A stretch of 33,650 bases of DNA from Bacteroidota bacterium (GTDB taxonomy: Bacteria; Bacteroidota; Bacteroidia; UBA7662): positions 85,641 through 119,290 of the forward strand of contig SYHX01000055.1 in NCBI GenBank assembly GCA_005799025.1, read 5' to 3'. The notes beneath the pieces are model-generated. The model saw only the letters and a list, made by a program, of their open reading frames with translations, was not told the origin of the DNA and made no database searches. Numbering within the stretch: the stretch's first letter is position 1; each line of letters begins with the position of its first letter. Of the stretch, positions 1 through 6,985 are shown piece by piece. The position numbers and the translations under genes were made by a program.

Positions 1-452
1 CGCTGTACGCCCACATCTATTGGAAACAAGGGGCCATCGAGCTTCAATCCGGCAAAAAAACCCTTACGCTCAGCCAGTTTGAGGCCAAATACGACAAGAC
101 CCTTCTTCAGGGCGCCCTGAGCCTGCGCGGCCATACCCTAGCAGCGATTTGGCATCGTTTGTCCAGCGAATCCGCGACCTCCAGCGAAACCTTGGCCGAT
201 CTGGCTCAAGCTCTGCGCATTTTGGATCACCGGGTCAATGTGGACTGGCCTTTGGCCCATTACCGCACCGCGGTTCGCTACCTCCATCGCCCTGCCCAAG
301 ACATCGCTGCGACCGGTGGAACCAATTGGCAACAATACTTACCACCACGGATGCAGTTACGGATTTTCTATCCCTGGCTTTGGACCGAAACCCAATTAGA
401 ATCCTGGGGCAAAAAAGACCTGCTCCTTGACGAACCAAGACCCGCTTCGTGA
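1..452 (+). CDS. kynA: Tryptophan 2,3-dioxygenase family protein, C-terminal part (5' end outside window)
   Basis: The frame is open from the first base to a TGA at 450-452, so this is the last ~150 residues of a longer protein. The tail contains an AATGGTNWQQYLPPR motif followed by an aromatic-rich stretch (RIFYPWLW...WGKK). I associate this with the Bacteroidota form of tryptophan 2,3-dioxygenase, the haem enzyme that opens the tryptophan indole ring to N-formylkynurenine; the TGG loop corresponds to the GTGGSS substrate loop of classical enzymes. The call comes from motif memory, since the haem-binding N-terminal half is not visible. A nearby 2-aminomuconate deaminase-like gene (1432-1881) supports a kynurenine-pathway role. 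The stop overlaps the GTG start of the next gene by 4 bases, suggesting translational coupling. Confidence 0.66.
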   Translation, partial: LYAHIYWKQGAIELQSGKKTLTLSQFEAKYDKTLLQGALSLRGHTLAAIWHRLSSESATSSETLADLAQALRILDHRVNVDWPLAHYRTAVRYLHRPAQDIAATGGTNWQQYLPPRMQLRIFYPWLWTETQLESWGKKDLLLDEPRPAS

Positions 453-1390
453 CGAACCCTAAAGCGGGTCGTAAACAATCGGACGCCGGCAAATTGTTAC
501 GGCTGTTTCGGCTTTTGAATTTGTTATGGAATACCCCCACCGGACTTCGGGTCGAAGAATTGGCATTTCAACAAGAAATCAGCAAAAGAACGGTGTACAG
601 GGATCTCGAAATTCTGGATCAAAGCGGATTTATCCTGAAACAAGACGAACGTAGCGGACGCTATCGCCTCCAACAGGCCAAGGAAAGCAGTTCTCTTCTC
701 GGCTTTGACCGAATCGAAGCCGACATCCTTCTTCATGCCTTGGCGTTGTCTCCCCCCACCAAAGAACGGGATCGTCTCCTCACCAAGCTTCGCTCCCTTG
801 GGACCTCTGCCGGTCTGCTTCACCAAGCCAGTCATACAGCATCGGCGCATTCGGCCTACAGCCGGCTTCATGAAGCCATCCAACGGCAATTATGTGTGAT
901 TCTGATGGATTACCGTTCCGCCAATTCGCATACCGAGCGCAACCGTAACCTGGAACCCTACGCGTTCACCGATGATTTATCGTCCGTTATCGCCTTTGAG
1001 CCTTCGGCCTCAGCCAACAAAGCCTTCAAACTCGAACGGATAGGCGAAGTCAGGGTCCTCCAGGAGCCATGGAAACACGAGCGCCGTCACCAAAAAATCG
1101 AACAAGATCCCTTTGGCATGCCCTTAGGGCCAGAGGCCACCGAAATCCATTTGCGGCTCGGGGAACTCAGTTCCCAACTCTTTCGCGAAGAATTTCCAGC
1201 CTTTGCTCATTTACTTCAGGAAATCCATCAAAACCCCAGCAATACCCAATACTGCGAAATTCACCTTCGTATTGGGAATATGCAAGGTATAGGGCGATTT
1301 GTGTTAGGATTGATTGACGATATTGAAATTATCGCTCCGTCATCCTTCAAAAATTACCTCCGCAATCGGATTGGCCAAAAACTTCGTTGA
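449..1390 (+). CDS. YafY/DeoR-type HTH transcriptional regulator with degenerate WYL domain
   Basis: A 313-residue protein starting at GTG 449, overlapping the upstream stop (GTGA). Residues ~13-70 form a winged helix-turn-helix: LLRLFRLLNLLW, then an RTVYRDLEIL recognition-helix motif typical of the YafY/DeoR type. Residues ~140-215 match a WYL ligand-sensing domain in outline (LEPYAF near its start, FKLERIGEV at its end), but the W-Y-L triplet itself is replaced by SVIAFEP. Family members are cytoplasmic DNA-binding regulators responding to nucleotides, ssDNA or other small ligands. Coupling to the dioxygenase gene suggests control of tryptophan catabolism, but that is inference from position only. 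Confidence 0.8.
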   Translation: MTNPKAGRKQSDAGKLLRLFRLLNLLWNTPTGLRVEELAFQQEISKRTVYRDLEILDQSGFILKQDERSGRYRLQQAKESSSLLGFDRIEADILLHALALSPPTKERDRLLTKLRSLGTSAGLLHQASHTASAHSAYSRLHEAIQRQLCVILMDYRSANSHTERNRNLEPYAFTDDLSSVIAFEPSASANKAFKLERIGEVRVLQEPWKHERRHQKIEQDPFGMPLGPEATEIHLRLGELSSQLFREEFPAFAHLLQEIHQNPSNTQYCEIHLRIGNMQGIGRFVLGLIDDIEIIAPSSFKNYLRNRIGQKLR

Positions 1391-1406
1391 AAAAATCTCT
1401 TGACGA

Positions 1407-1429
1407 CTTGGCTTTTTTCAATCGCCAAG
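1407..1429. terminator. Stem-loop between convergent genes, possible terminator
   Basis: A perfect 6-bp inverted repeat (CTTGGC / GCCAAG) with an 11-base loop lies in the 41-bp gap between the regulator (plus) and the RidA gene (minus). In the minus direction it is followed about 12 bases later by a run of T. There is no T run directly after the stem in the plus direction. It could end transcription of one or both genes; the stem is short. Confidence 0.35.
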
Positions 1430-1431
1430 AA

Positions 1432-1881
1432 CTACCCTTCTTCGAGATAGGCAACACATTTTAACTCCACTACAATTTCGGTAGGCAGAGCGCCCACCTC
1501 CACGGTCGTACGGCAAGGCTTGTTGGCCAAGGGACCCATGATTTCTGCATAAAGACGATTAAACGTAAGGAAATCTCGTTTCATATCCGTCAAAAAAACC
1601 GTAACATCCACCAAATGCTCCAAACCTGCACCGTGCTGGGCCAGGACTGAACGCACGTTCTCAAAAACCTGACGAATCTGCGCCTCCAAGTCAAACGCCT
1701 TGTAGCGACCGCTGGCATCCAATTCCAGGCCAGGCACATCCAAAGCGGCTGCTTCGGTATCCGGCCGCCTAGGCCCTATGCCAGAGAGGTAAATCCAAGG
1801 CCCCATCCTTCGGGAATGAGGGTAAAGCCCCACCGGGCGCGGGGCTCCGCTGGTCGAAAACATGGTTCTATTGTCTAGCAT
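1432..1881 (-). CDS. RidA-family protein, probable 2-aminomuconate deaminase
   Basis: 149 residues with the RidA (YjgF/YER057c/UK114) fold signature: an SGIGPRRPD segment near residue 33, QVFENVRSVLAQHG in the centre, and a C-terminal CRTTVEVGALP followed by VVELKCVAYL. The insertion after the first strand (a PRRPDTEAA region, then a DLEAQIRQVFENV helix) resembles 2-aminomuconate deaminases (AmnD/NbaF type) more than the short RidA imine deaminases. 2-Aminomuconate deaminase releases ammonia from 2-aminomuconate late in the oxidative kynurenine pathway. The conserved substrate-binding Arg (CRTTVEV) is present. It lies 4 bp downstream of the ferredoxin gene and near the dioxygenase. ATG 1881 is used; ATG 1863 is an alternative. 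RidA membership is secure; the substrate is inferred. Confidence 0.75.
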   Translation of the reverse strand: MLDNRTMFSTSGAPRPVGLYPHSRRMGPWIYLSGIGPRRPDTEAAALDVPGLELDASGRYKAFDLEAQIRQVFENVRSVLAQHGAGLEHLVDVTVFLTDMKRDFLTFNRLYAEIMGPLANKPCRTTVEVGALPTEIVVELKCVAYLEEG

Positions 1882-1885
1882 TGGC

Positions 1886-2209
1886 TTAGAATTTAGTGGG
1901 GTTTAAGCGAAGAATGGCTTGGCCATCGGTGAGAGATTCCAATCGGATTTGGCAACTCAATCGACTGGCAGGTTGCTGATCCGGCAGGGTATCCAACATG
2001 TCCAATTCAGCCTCGTTGGGTTCCGAAACAGCGCCTTCTTGCCATTCGACCCGGCAGGTGGCGCACAAGGCCATTCCGCCGCAGACGGCCTCCAACGGAT
2101 AGCCCGCCGACTTCAGGGCTTCCATCAAAGAGAGTCCCAAACGGGTCGGGAAAACCAATTCTTTCACCGTGCCGCACACATCAATGACGGTAATCTGAAC
2201 CTCTTGCAT
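1886..2209 (-). CDS. 2Fe-2S ferredoxin (adrenodoxin/ISC type)
   Basis: 107 residues with four cysteines at 43, 49, 52 and 86. The spacing C-x5-C-x2-C-x33-C (CGGMALCATC core) is that of adrenodoxin-like vertebrate/bacterial [2Fe-2S] ferredoxins, soluble one-electron carriers in the cytoplasm. An acidic helix (EPNEAELDMLD) lies where partner proteins usually dock. The gene follows a ferredoxin-NADP reductase by 64 bp and precedes the RidA gene by 4 bp, so the three look co-transcribed. Reductase and ferredoxin probably form an electron-supply pair; the terminal acceptor is not visible in the window. Confidence 0.88.
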   Translation of the reverse strand: MQEVQITVIDVCGTVKELVFPTRLGLSLMEALKSAGYPLEAVCGGMALCATCRVEWQEGAVSEPNEAELDMLDTLPDQQPASRLSCQIRLESLTDGQAILRLNPTKF

Positions 2210-2273
2210 GCTAAATGTTTTTTGATGTTATCAAAGGAGGTTCCAAGATTTCTTAAAATCAATTCGGGTTATT

Positions 2274-3284
2274 CTATAGCCCATTCACCCCGGTAACGGT
2301 GGTGTATTTGAAGGAAGGTTTGGCCCCACCGTGAATGTGCCGATAGGCACCGTGAGCCATCAGGGCCGCCTCGTGAAAGCCTGACAAAATCAACTTGAGT
2401 TTACCGGGATAGGTATTGATATCTCCGATCGCAAAAATTCCAGGTACCGAGGTTTGAAAGTTATCGGTTTGGACTTGAATCGCGGAGGCCTCCAATACCA
2501 TGCCCCAATCGGCGATCGGCCCCAGTTGTGGAGTCAGACCGTAGAGTGGAATCAAATCATCGGCCTCCAAGCTCCAAGCCGGCTGACCCTGGGTTTGGAC
2601 GGTCACCGAGGATAGATTTCCGGCGGCGTTGGCTTCCAAGGAAACCAGGGCCGTCGAAGTGAGCAAGCGGAGTCGGCCAGCGTCGGCCAAGGCCTGAACA
2701 CGGGCGGCTGATTCAGGAGCCCCCCGAAAACTGCTATTCCGATGCACCAAGGTCAAATCCCCTGCGATCTCCGACAATTGCAGGGTCCAATCCAGGGCCG
2801 AATCGCCGCCGCCGGCCAAAACCACCCGACGACCTCGAAACACCTCCGGATCCCGAATCATATAGGTCACACCCCGGCCTTCCAAAGCTGCCAACCCGGG
2901 CAAATCCGGCTTTCTCGGTTCAAAACACCCCAATCCCCCGGCAATAACAACCGCTCCAGCCAGCACCACCTCACCGTTTTCGCTTTGAACCTTCCAACGA
3001 CCTCCTTCAACGGCCTCCAACCCCACGACTTTCTGGCCCAAACCAAAGCCAGGCTGAAAAGGAGCAATTTGCTCCATAAGGCGATCAATCAAGTCCCCGG
3101 CCAAAATGCTAGGGTAGCCAGGAATGTCATAAATCGGCTTGCGGGGGTAAATCTCGGCCAATTGACCCCCTACAACGGGCAGGGTATCCATCACATAGGC
3201 CTTCAATCGCAACAACCCCAATTCAAAAACCGCGAATAGCCCCACCGGACCCGCACCAATTATGCAAACATCGGTTTCCAACAT
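2274..3284 (-). CDS. Ferredoxin--NADP(+) reductase, thioredoxin-reductase-like type
   Basis: 336 residues from ATG 3284; a longer version from TTG 3311 would add nine residues before the nucleotide-binding strand and is less likely. The N-terminal FAD-binding motif is CIIGAGPVGLFAVFELG, followed by VVGGQLAEIYP and YDIPGYP. A second Rossmann motif (VVLAGGGDSALDW) binds NADPH. A C-terminal IFAIGDINTYPGKLKLI completes the FAD site. The redox-active CxxC of true thioredoxin reductases is absent and the GGQL...YP pattern fits Bacillus YumC/Chlorobium-type ferredoxin-NADP reductases. It would move electrons between NADPH and ferredoxin, presumably the adjacent 2Fe-2S protein. Confidence 0.88.
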   Translation of the reverse strand: MLETDVCIIGAGPVGLFAVFELGLLRLKAYVMDTLPVVGGQLAEIYPRKPIYDIPGYPSILAGDLIDRLMEQIAPFQPGFGLGQKVVGLEAVEGGRWKVQSENGEVVLAGAVVIAGGLGCFEPRKPDLPGLAALEGRGVTYMIRDPEVFRGRRVVLAGGGDSALDWTLQLSEIAGDLTLVHRNSSFRGAPESAARVQALADAGRLRLLTSTALVSLEANAAGNLSSVTVQTQGQPAWSLEADDLIPLYGLTPQLGPIADWGMVLEASAIQVQTDNFQTSVPGIFAIGDINTYPGKLKLILSGFHEAALMAHGAYRHIHGGAKPSFKYTTVTGVNGL

Positions 3285-3426
3285 GCCCACAAAGAAACAA
3301 CGCGAATCCAAATGGCAAGGCGACCCCCCAGAAGCGTTCCTTTTATTATCGCAATAACCTTATACATTGGCACGATATTTGTTCGTTGTATAAGATGTCT
3401 TCTCTATCAATTAATCCACTCAATCC
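3285..3426. promoter_or_regulatory. Divergent promoter region between reductase and LemA operons
   Basis: This 142-bp gap separates the starts of two divergent operons and must hold promoters for both. In the plus direction TTGGCA (3367-3372) and TATAAG (3389-3394) are separated by 16 bp and sit 33 bp before the lemA ATG. This resembles a generic -35/-10 pair more than the Bacteroidota TAnnTTTG element. No convincing minus-strand element was found. The assignment of individual boxes is weak. Confidence 0.35.
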
Positions 3427-4005
3427 ATGAAGAAACTATTCTCATTAATTATGATCACGATTGGCGGACTAACCCTCAGCAGCTGCGGTTACAACTCCAT
3501 GGTGACCCTAGACGAAGAAGTCTCCGGCCAATGGGCCAATGTCGAAGCCGCCTACCAACGCCGGGCCGACTTAATTCCTAACCTTGTTAATACGGTAAAG
3601 GGTTACGCTGATTTCGAAAAATCCACCTTGATGGCCGTCACCGAGGCACGTTCCAAAGCGACCTCCATGCAGATTGACCCCTCCAAGTTGGACGAAAAAA
3701 CCCTGGCCCAATTTGAACAAAACCAAAACGCCCTCAAAGGAGCCCTTTCTCGGCTTTTGGTGGTCATGGAAAAATACCCTGATCTCAAGGCCAACCAGAA
3801 CTTCTTGGAACTCCAGTCCCAATTGGAAGGCACCGAAAACCGAATCAATGTCGAAAGACGTCGTTTCAATGAACTGGTGCAGAGCTTTAACGGAACGCTA
3901 CGCCGCTTTCCCAACAACCTGACAGCTAGCATGTTTGGCTTTGAAGCCCGCGCCTATTTCAAATCCGAAAGCGGTGCCGAAAAAGCCCCCCAGGTTCAAT
4001 TCTAA
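3427..4005 (+). CDS. lemA: LemA family lipoprotein
   Basis: 192 residues. The N-terminus (MKKLFSLIMITIGG then a LTLSSCG lipobox) predicts a lipoprotein with Cys20 as the lipidated residue. Just after it comes the LemA signature: VSGQWANVEAAYQRRADLIPNLVNTVKGYADFE, followed by long amphipathic helices (ALSRLLVVMEKYPDLKANQNFLELQSQLEGTENRI and RRRFNELVQSFN). The C-terminal FEARAYFKSESGAEKAPQVQF is also characteristic. The role of LemA is poorly defined. In Bacteroidota it typically precedes one or two TPM-domain genes, as here. The stop TAA overlaps the next ATG by one base (TAATG). Confidence 0.93.
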   Translation: MKKLFSLIMITIGGLTLSSCGYNSMVTLDEEVSGQWANVEAAYQRRADLIPNLVNTVKGYADFEKSTLMAVTEARSKATSMQIDPSKLDEKTLAQFEQNQNALKGALSRLLVVMEKYPDLKANQNFLELQSQLEGTENRINVERRRFNELVQSFNGTLRRFPNNLTASMFGFEARAYFKSESGAEKAPQVQF

Positions 4006-4436
4006 TGGCCTCTGACCTGTTCACGCAGGCCGAACTGGACCGCCTCAGCGCGTGCATTCAACGGGCCGAACTCCAGAGCTCCGGTGAAATCCGCGTTCAC
4101 CTCGAGAAGCATTGCCGGGGGTCTGCCTTGGATCGGGCCCGGGTTTTATTTCATCGATTGGGAATGGACCGCACCGACCTTCGCAATGGTGTTTTGATTT
4201 ATGTGGCCGGTCAAGACCGAAAAGTCAGTATTCTGGGCGATGAAGGCATACACAACAAAGTCACCGATCAATTTTGGGCGCTGGAATTGGAGAATTTACT
4301 GGGATGTTTTGGAAGAGGTGAGTACCTGCAAGGGTTGGAGAATGTGATTGCCGATGTAGGAGCCAAACTCAAATTACATTTCCCCGCCCAAGAAAACGAT
4401 CGTAACGAACTCTCCAATGAAATCAGCCTGGGTTAA
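4005..4436 (+). CDS. TPM-domain protein (short, cytoplasmic or peripheral)
   Basis: 143 residues containing a TPM domain: SSGEIRVHLEKHC near the start, LGMDRTDLRNGVLIYVAGQDRKVSILGDEGIH in the middle and GEYLQGLENVIADVGAKL near the end. It has no signal peptide, and the usual membrane segments of TPM proteins are absent. It is translationally coupled to lemA (TAATG) and overlaps the next TPM gene by 20 bp. The LemA-TPM-TPM order recurs in Bacteroidota; a role in membrane protein quality control or photosystem-like repair has been proposed for TPM domains generally. The reaction here is unknown. Confidence 0.85.
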   Translation: MASDLFTQAELDRLSACIQRAELQSSGEIRVHLEKHCRGSALDRARVLFHRLGMDRTDLRNGVLIYVAGQDRKVSILGDEGIHNKVTDQFWALELENLLGCFGRGEYLQGLENVIADVGAKLKLHFPAQENDRNELSNEISLG

Positions 4437-5232
4437 TCGCTGGCCTCTACTGATGGCGGCGATCATAGTATGGTCCGCCTTGATGACCACCAGTGCTAAC
4501 GCCTCTGAAAAGGCCCTGAGCGGCATACCTGCCAGGCCCGAACCGGCACGGCTTTGCAATGATTTCAGCGGTACCCTTACCGCAAAGGATCTAGCCGAGC
4601 TGGAGGCATTCTGCGTGGCATTGGACCAAGAAACATCGGTTCAGTTATGCCTCGTGGTGGTTCCAGATATGGACGGCATGGAGGTTTCGGACTTCGCAAA
4701 CCGGCTTTTTGAGCGATGGGGCATTGGCCGGGCCCAACAAGACGACGGCGTTCTGCTGCTCATGGCCTTATCCGAGCGCAAAATCCGTCTGGAAAACGGG
4801 TACGGCTTGGAATCCATCCTCACGGACGCCCTAAGTCGACGCCTGATTGAGGAGGATATCAAGCCAGCCATGCGCGCCAACGGGCTTGCTGCGGCATTGA
4901 ATGCCGGGGCACAAGGTGTTGCCGCCATCGTTCGAGGCGAATACGGCGACGCTGAAGCCCGGTCCGAATCCACTAATGGCAAAAAATCAGGAGGAATCAG
5001 CATGTTTTGGTTGGTTTTCTGGATCGTCATGGCCGTTTGGATCCTGGGCTCCCTTGGAGGTGGGATTGGTGGTGGCGGTGGCCGAAACGTGGGAAGAGGC
5101 GGTACACGGAGTATGGGGGGGCCAATATTCTTCCCTGGAGGTGGTTTTGGAGGCGGCGGATTTGGAGGAGGCGGATTTGGAGGGTTTGGAGGCGGCATGT
5201 CAGGAGGGGGAGGTGCGAGCGGTTCCTGGTAA
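4417..5232 (+). CDS. TPM-domain membrane protein with glycine-rich tail (YgcG type)
   Basis: 271 residues. A signal peptide spans residues 1-29 (hydrophobic LLMAAIIVWSALMTTSANA). The TPM domain covers ~45-175, with DFSGTLTAKDLAELEAFC, WGIGRAQQDDGVLLLMALSERKIRLENGYGLE and IKPAMRANGLAAALNAGAQ. A transmembrane helix follows at ~190-212 (ISMFWLVFWIVMAVWILGSL). The last ~60 residues are mostly Gly with Phe and end in GGGASGSW, the usual ending of this family. The domain is probably periplasmic and anchored in the inner membrane. The start lies 20 bp inside the previous gene. It is the third gene of the lemA operon. Confidence 0.9.
   Translation: MKSAWVNRWPLLMAAIIVWSALMTTSANASEKALSGIPARPEPARLCNDFSGTLTAKDLAELEAFCVALDQETSVQLCLVVVPDMDGMEVSDFANRLFERWGIGRAQQDDGVLLLMALSERKIRLENGYGLESILTDALSRRLIEEDIKPAMRANGLAAALNAGAQGVAAIVRGEYGDAEARSESTNGKKSGGISMFWLVFWIVMAVWILGSLGGGIGGGGGRNVGRGGTRSMGGPIFFPGGGFGGGGFGGGGFGGFGGGMSGGGGASGSW
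5137..5196 (+). repeat. Short GC-rich tandem repeat coding a Gly-Phe tail
   Basis: Imperfect 15-bp units GGAGGNGGCGGATTT at 5149-5163 and 5164-5178, with degenerate copies on both sides, encode the FGGGG repeats of the preceding protein. Such runs can change copy number by slippage. Its complement gives a proline-rich reading frame that is not a gene. Confidence 0.7.
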
Positions 5233-5247
5233 CCCTGCCCCCAGGGT
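5232..5247 (+). terminator. Small hairpin after the lemA operon
   Basis: A perfect 6-bp inverted repeat ACCCTG-CCCC-CAGGGT begins at the stop codon of the TPM gene. No T tract follows (GTGTGGTAG), so intrinsic termination would be inefficient. It may instead protect the 3' end of the transcript. Confidence 0.3.
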
Positions 5248-5310
5248 GTGGTAGCCTTATTCCAACGGAATGTGCGCACAAAGAATTACTGATTATGCCT
5301 TTATCGGCAG

Positions 5311-5318
5311 TATATTGG
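5311..5318 (+). promoter_or_regulatory. Possible -7 element of the 5342-6985 gene
   Basis: TATATTGG matches the Bacteroidota -7 consensus TAnnTTTG at seven of eight positions, 23 bp before the ATG at 5342. No good TTG/TTTG box sits at the expected distance upstream, so support is weak. Confidence 0.22.
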
Positions 5319-5341
5319 CCTTTTCATAACGAAAACACCCC

Positions 5342-6985
5342 ATGATTTCAACCCCTGCACAGCGTCGTTCCTTTACTGCGATTTTGGCCTCAAGGATTCG
5401 CATGGTCTCCGTACTTCTCCTCGTATCCTTAGGGTTCGGTTCGGATTTGAACGCCCAACCTTTGGATTTCCAAATGGGTCTTCCAACACAGATTAAACTT
5501 AAAGGCCAATTCACTCAAGTTCTCGGCGAAGTGAAGGAAACCTTTTTTGTAATTAGCTCTGAGCCTAACTCGGGATTTATTCTTTCGACCTTCAGCAAAA
5601 ACCTTGAACCGGTTAATGCTTTTAAATTAAGTTTTCCCAAGGACATCAAGCTGGATTATTCTCTCAAAAATGCTTGGCTCTTTGGAGACCGAATTATCCT
5701 TTTGTCGCATTGTTTCAACAAAGCTCTTCGTCAAGACCAATTTCATCTGTGGCATCTTTCATTGGAAGGTGAAATTATCAAAGGACCTGTAGAGGCCGCA
5801 CGAAACAATGGTAATGGAATTGTATTAGGCCCTTTAAACACTCCCTTTATTGGATGTTCCGTGGATCGACAAATAATCTATGCTCTTAATGTCGAGCCTT
5901 CATTGTTTGGACAAACCCTTGCGGGGATTCAATGCAAAATGTGGGATAATGAATTAGAGCTTCTTTCGAATAAAACCCTCAACATCAATGTTGAAAATCA
6001 ATCTGCCAAAGTACTTTCAGCTGATTTTCGCGATCAAAATAGCGGCATTGTTACGCTGGATTTAGTAAATATTCCTAAACCGGGTATCAAGGCCATTCCC
6101 TCTTTCGCCCTTAACCAGCGTTTGTACAGAATCTCTTTACTCCAGGCTTCCATTGTTTCCCTTCCGATCAACACCGAAGATTTCCCTTACGTTCACCAAA
6201 TTAAGGCTCGATGGTCCGATGATTCCAAAAGCATCCTCGCGGTGTCCAGCTTATCAGGTAGCTTCAAGGGAGGTATTCAAAGCATACTCGTTCAAAAATG
6301 GAGCAGCTCAGATACCACCCCCGTACATCGCCACGCTTTCCCCATCCCCGTGACATTTAAGAAAAGCGCAGACCTCCAAAACAAAAAATTCAAGGACACC
6401 GGCACCCCCAAAAGACCCCTCAAGGAGGTTATGGATTTACAAAATCAACTTGTAGAAATGGACCGTGAACGATTTACGGTCTTTGGATCCGTTGAACGCT
6501 TCAATCGTGAAATTCCAGTAGGCAAGAAGCCTGATGATGTATCCAATGATGCGGCAACATATACTTACTATTCTCAGGGAAATCTGATTCTAAACGGAAC
6601 CTGGTCGCAGGGCATTCAGCGATCCATTGAGAATCCTATCGACCAAATTATTCGGCCAAAAGGAATCACACTGCCTACAGGTATCGCTGGCTTACCACAT
6701 AATACTCAAACCCTAGTACTTTATAACGACCTTCCTGAAAATATGGTCACTCGAAATCAGGCATTCAAAGGTAAAAGTGTCAACAACGACAATTTAAAAG
6801 ATGCGCGTACGGTCTTACTGCACGTGAATAATGAAGGAAGATTTTCTTTTTACAAGCCTTTTGCTGATCCCAAAGATCAAGGAAGAATTTATCCCTCAAG
6901 TCTTTTCAAGGAGTCGAATACCGCCTTTGTTTTCTTGGGATCAGACAGCAAGGGAATGATGCGTTTAATCAAGGCCTCTTATTAA
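5342..6985 (+). CDS. Secreted protein of unknown function
   Basis: 547 residues. A signal peptide is evident: a basic n-region, then MVSVLLLVSLGFGSDLNA with likely cleavage before Gln39. ATG 5402 would give a more standard 19-residue signal and is an alternative start. The rest has no motif I recognise. It is rich in short hydrophobic strands with polar turns, compatible with a beta-rich or propeller-like fold, and has no C-terminal sorting-domain signature (it ends LGSDSKGMMRLIKASY). Base composition is visibly AT-richer than the lemA operon before it. It stands alone on the plus strand, and its last 17 bp overlap the convergent glycosyltransferase gene. Probably periplasmic or surface located. 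Confidence 0.75.
   Translation: MISTPAQRRSFTAILASRIRMVSVLLLVSLGFGSDLNAQPLDFQMGLPTQIKLKGQFTQVLGEVKETFFVISSEPNSGFILSTFSKNLEPVNAFKLSFPKDIKLDYSLKNAWLFGDRIILLSHCFNKALRQDQFHLWHLSLEGEIIKGPVEAARNNGNGIVLGPLNTPFIGCSVDRQIIYALNVEPSLFGQTLAGIQCKMWDNELELLSNKTLNINVENQSAKVLSADFRDQNSGIVTLDLVNIPKPGIKAIPSFALNQRLYRISLLQASIVSLPINTEDFPYVHQIKARWSDDSKSILAVSSLSGSFKGGIQSILVQKWSSSDTTPVHRHAFPIPVTFKKSADLQNKKFKDTGTPKRPLKEVMDLQNQLVEMDRERFTVFGSVERFNREIPVGKKPDDVSNDAATYTYYSQGNLILNGTWSQGIQRSIENPIDQIIRPKGITLPTGIAGLPHNTQTLVLYNDLPENMVTRNQAFKGKSVNNDNLKDARTVLLHVNNEGRFSFYKPFADPKDQGRIYPSSLFKESNTAFVFLGSDSKGMMRLIKASY

Noticed and set aside
3285-3426. Possible small plus-strand gene starting near 3312
   Set aside because: The frame runs through the promoter gap and into lemA in another frame, with no motif or conserved character.
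4641-5279. Long minus-strand open frame rich in proline
   Set aside because: It is the complement of the Gly-rich TPM gene; its proline runs simply mirror GGN codons, and the plus-strand gene has a signal peptide and known domain.
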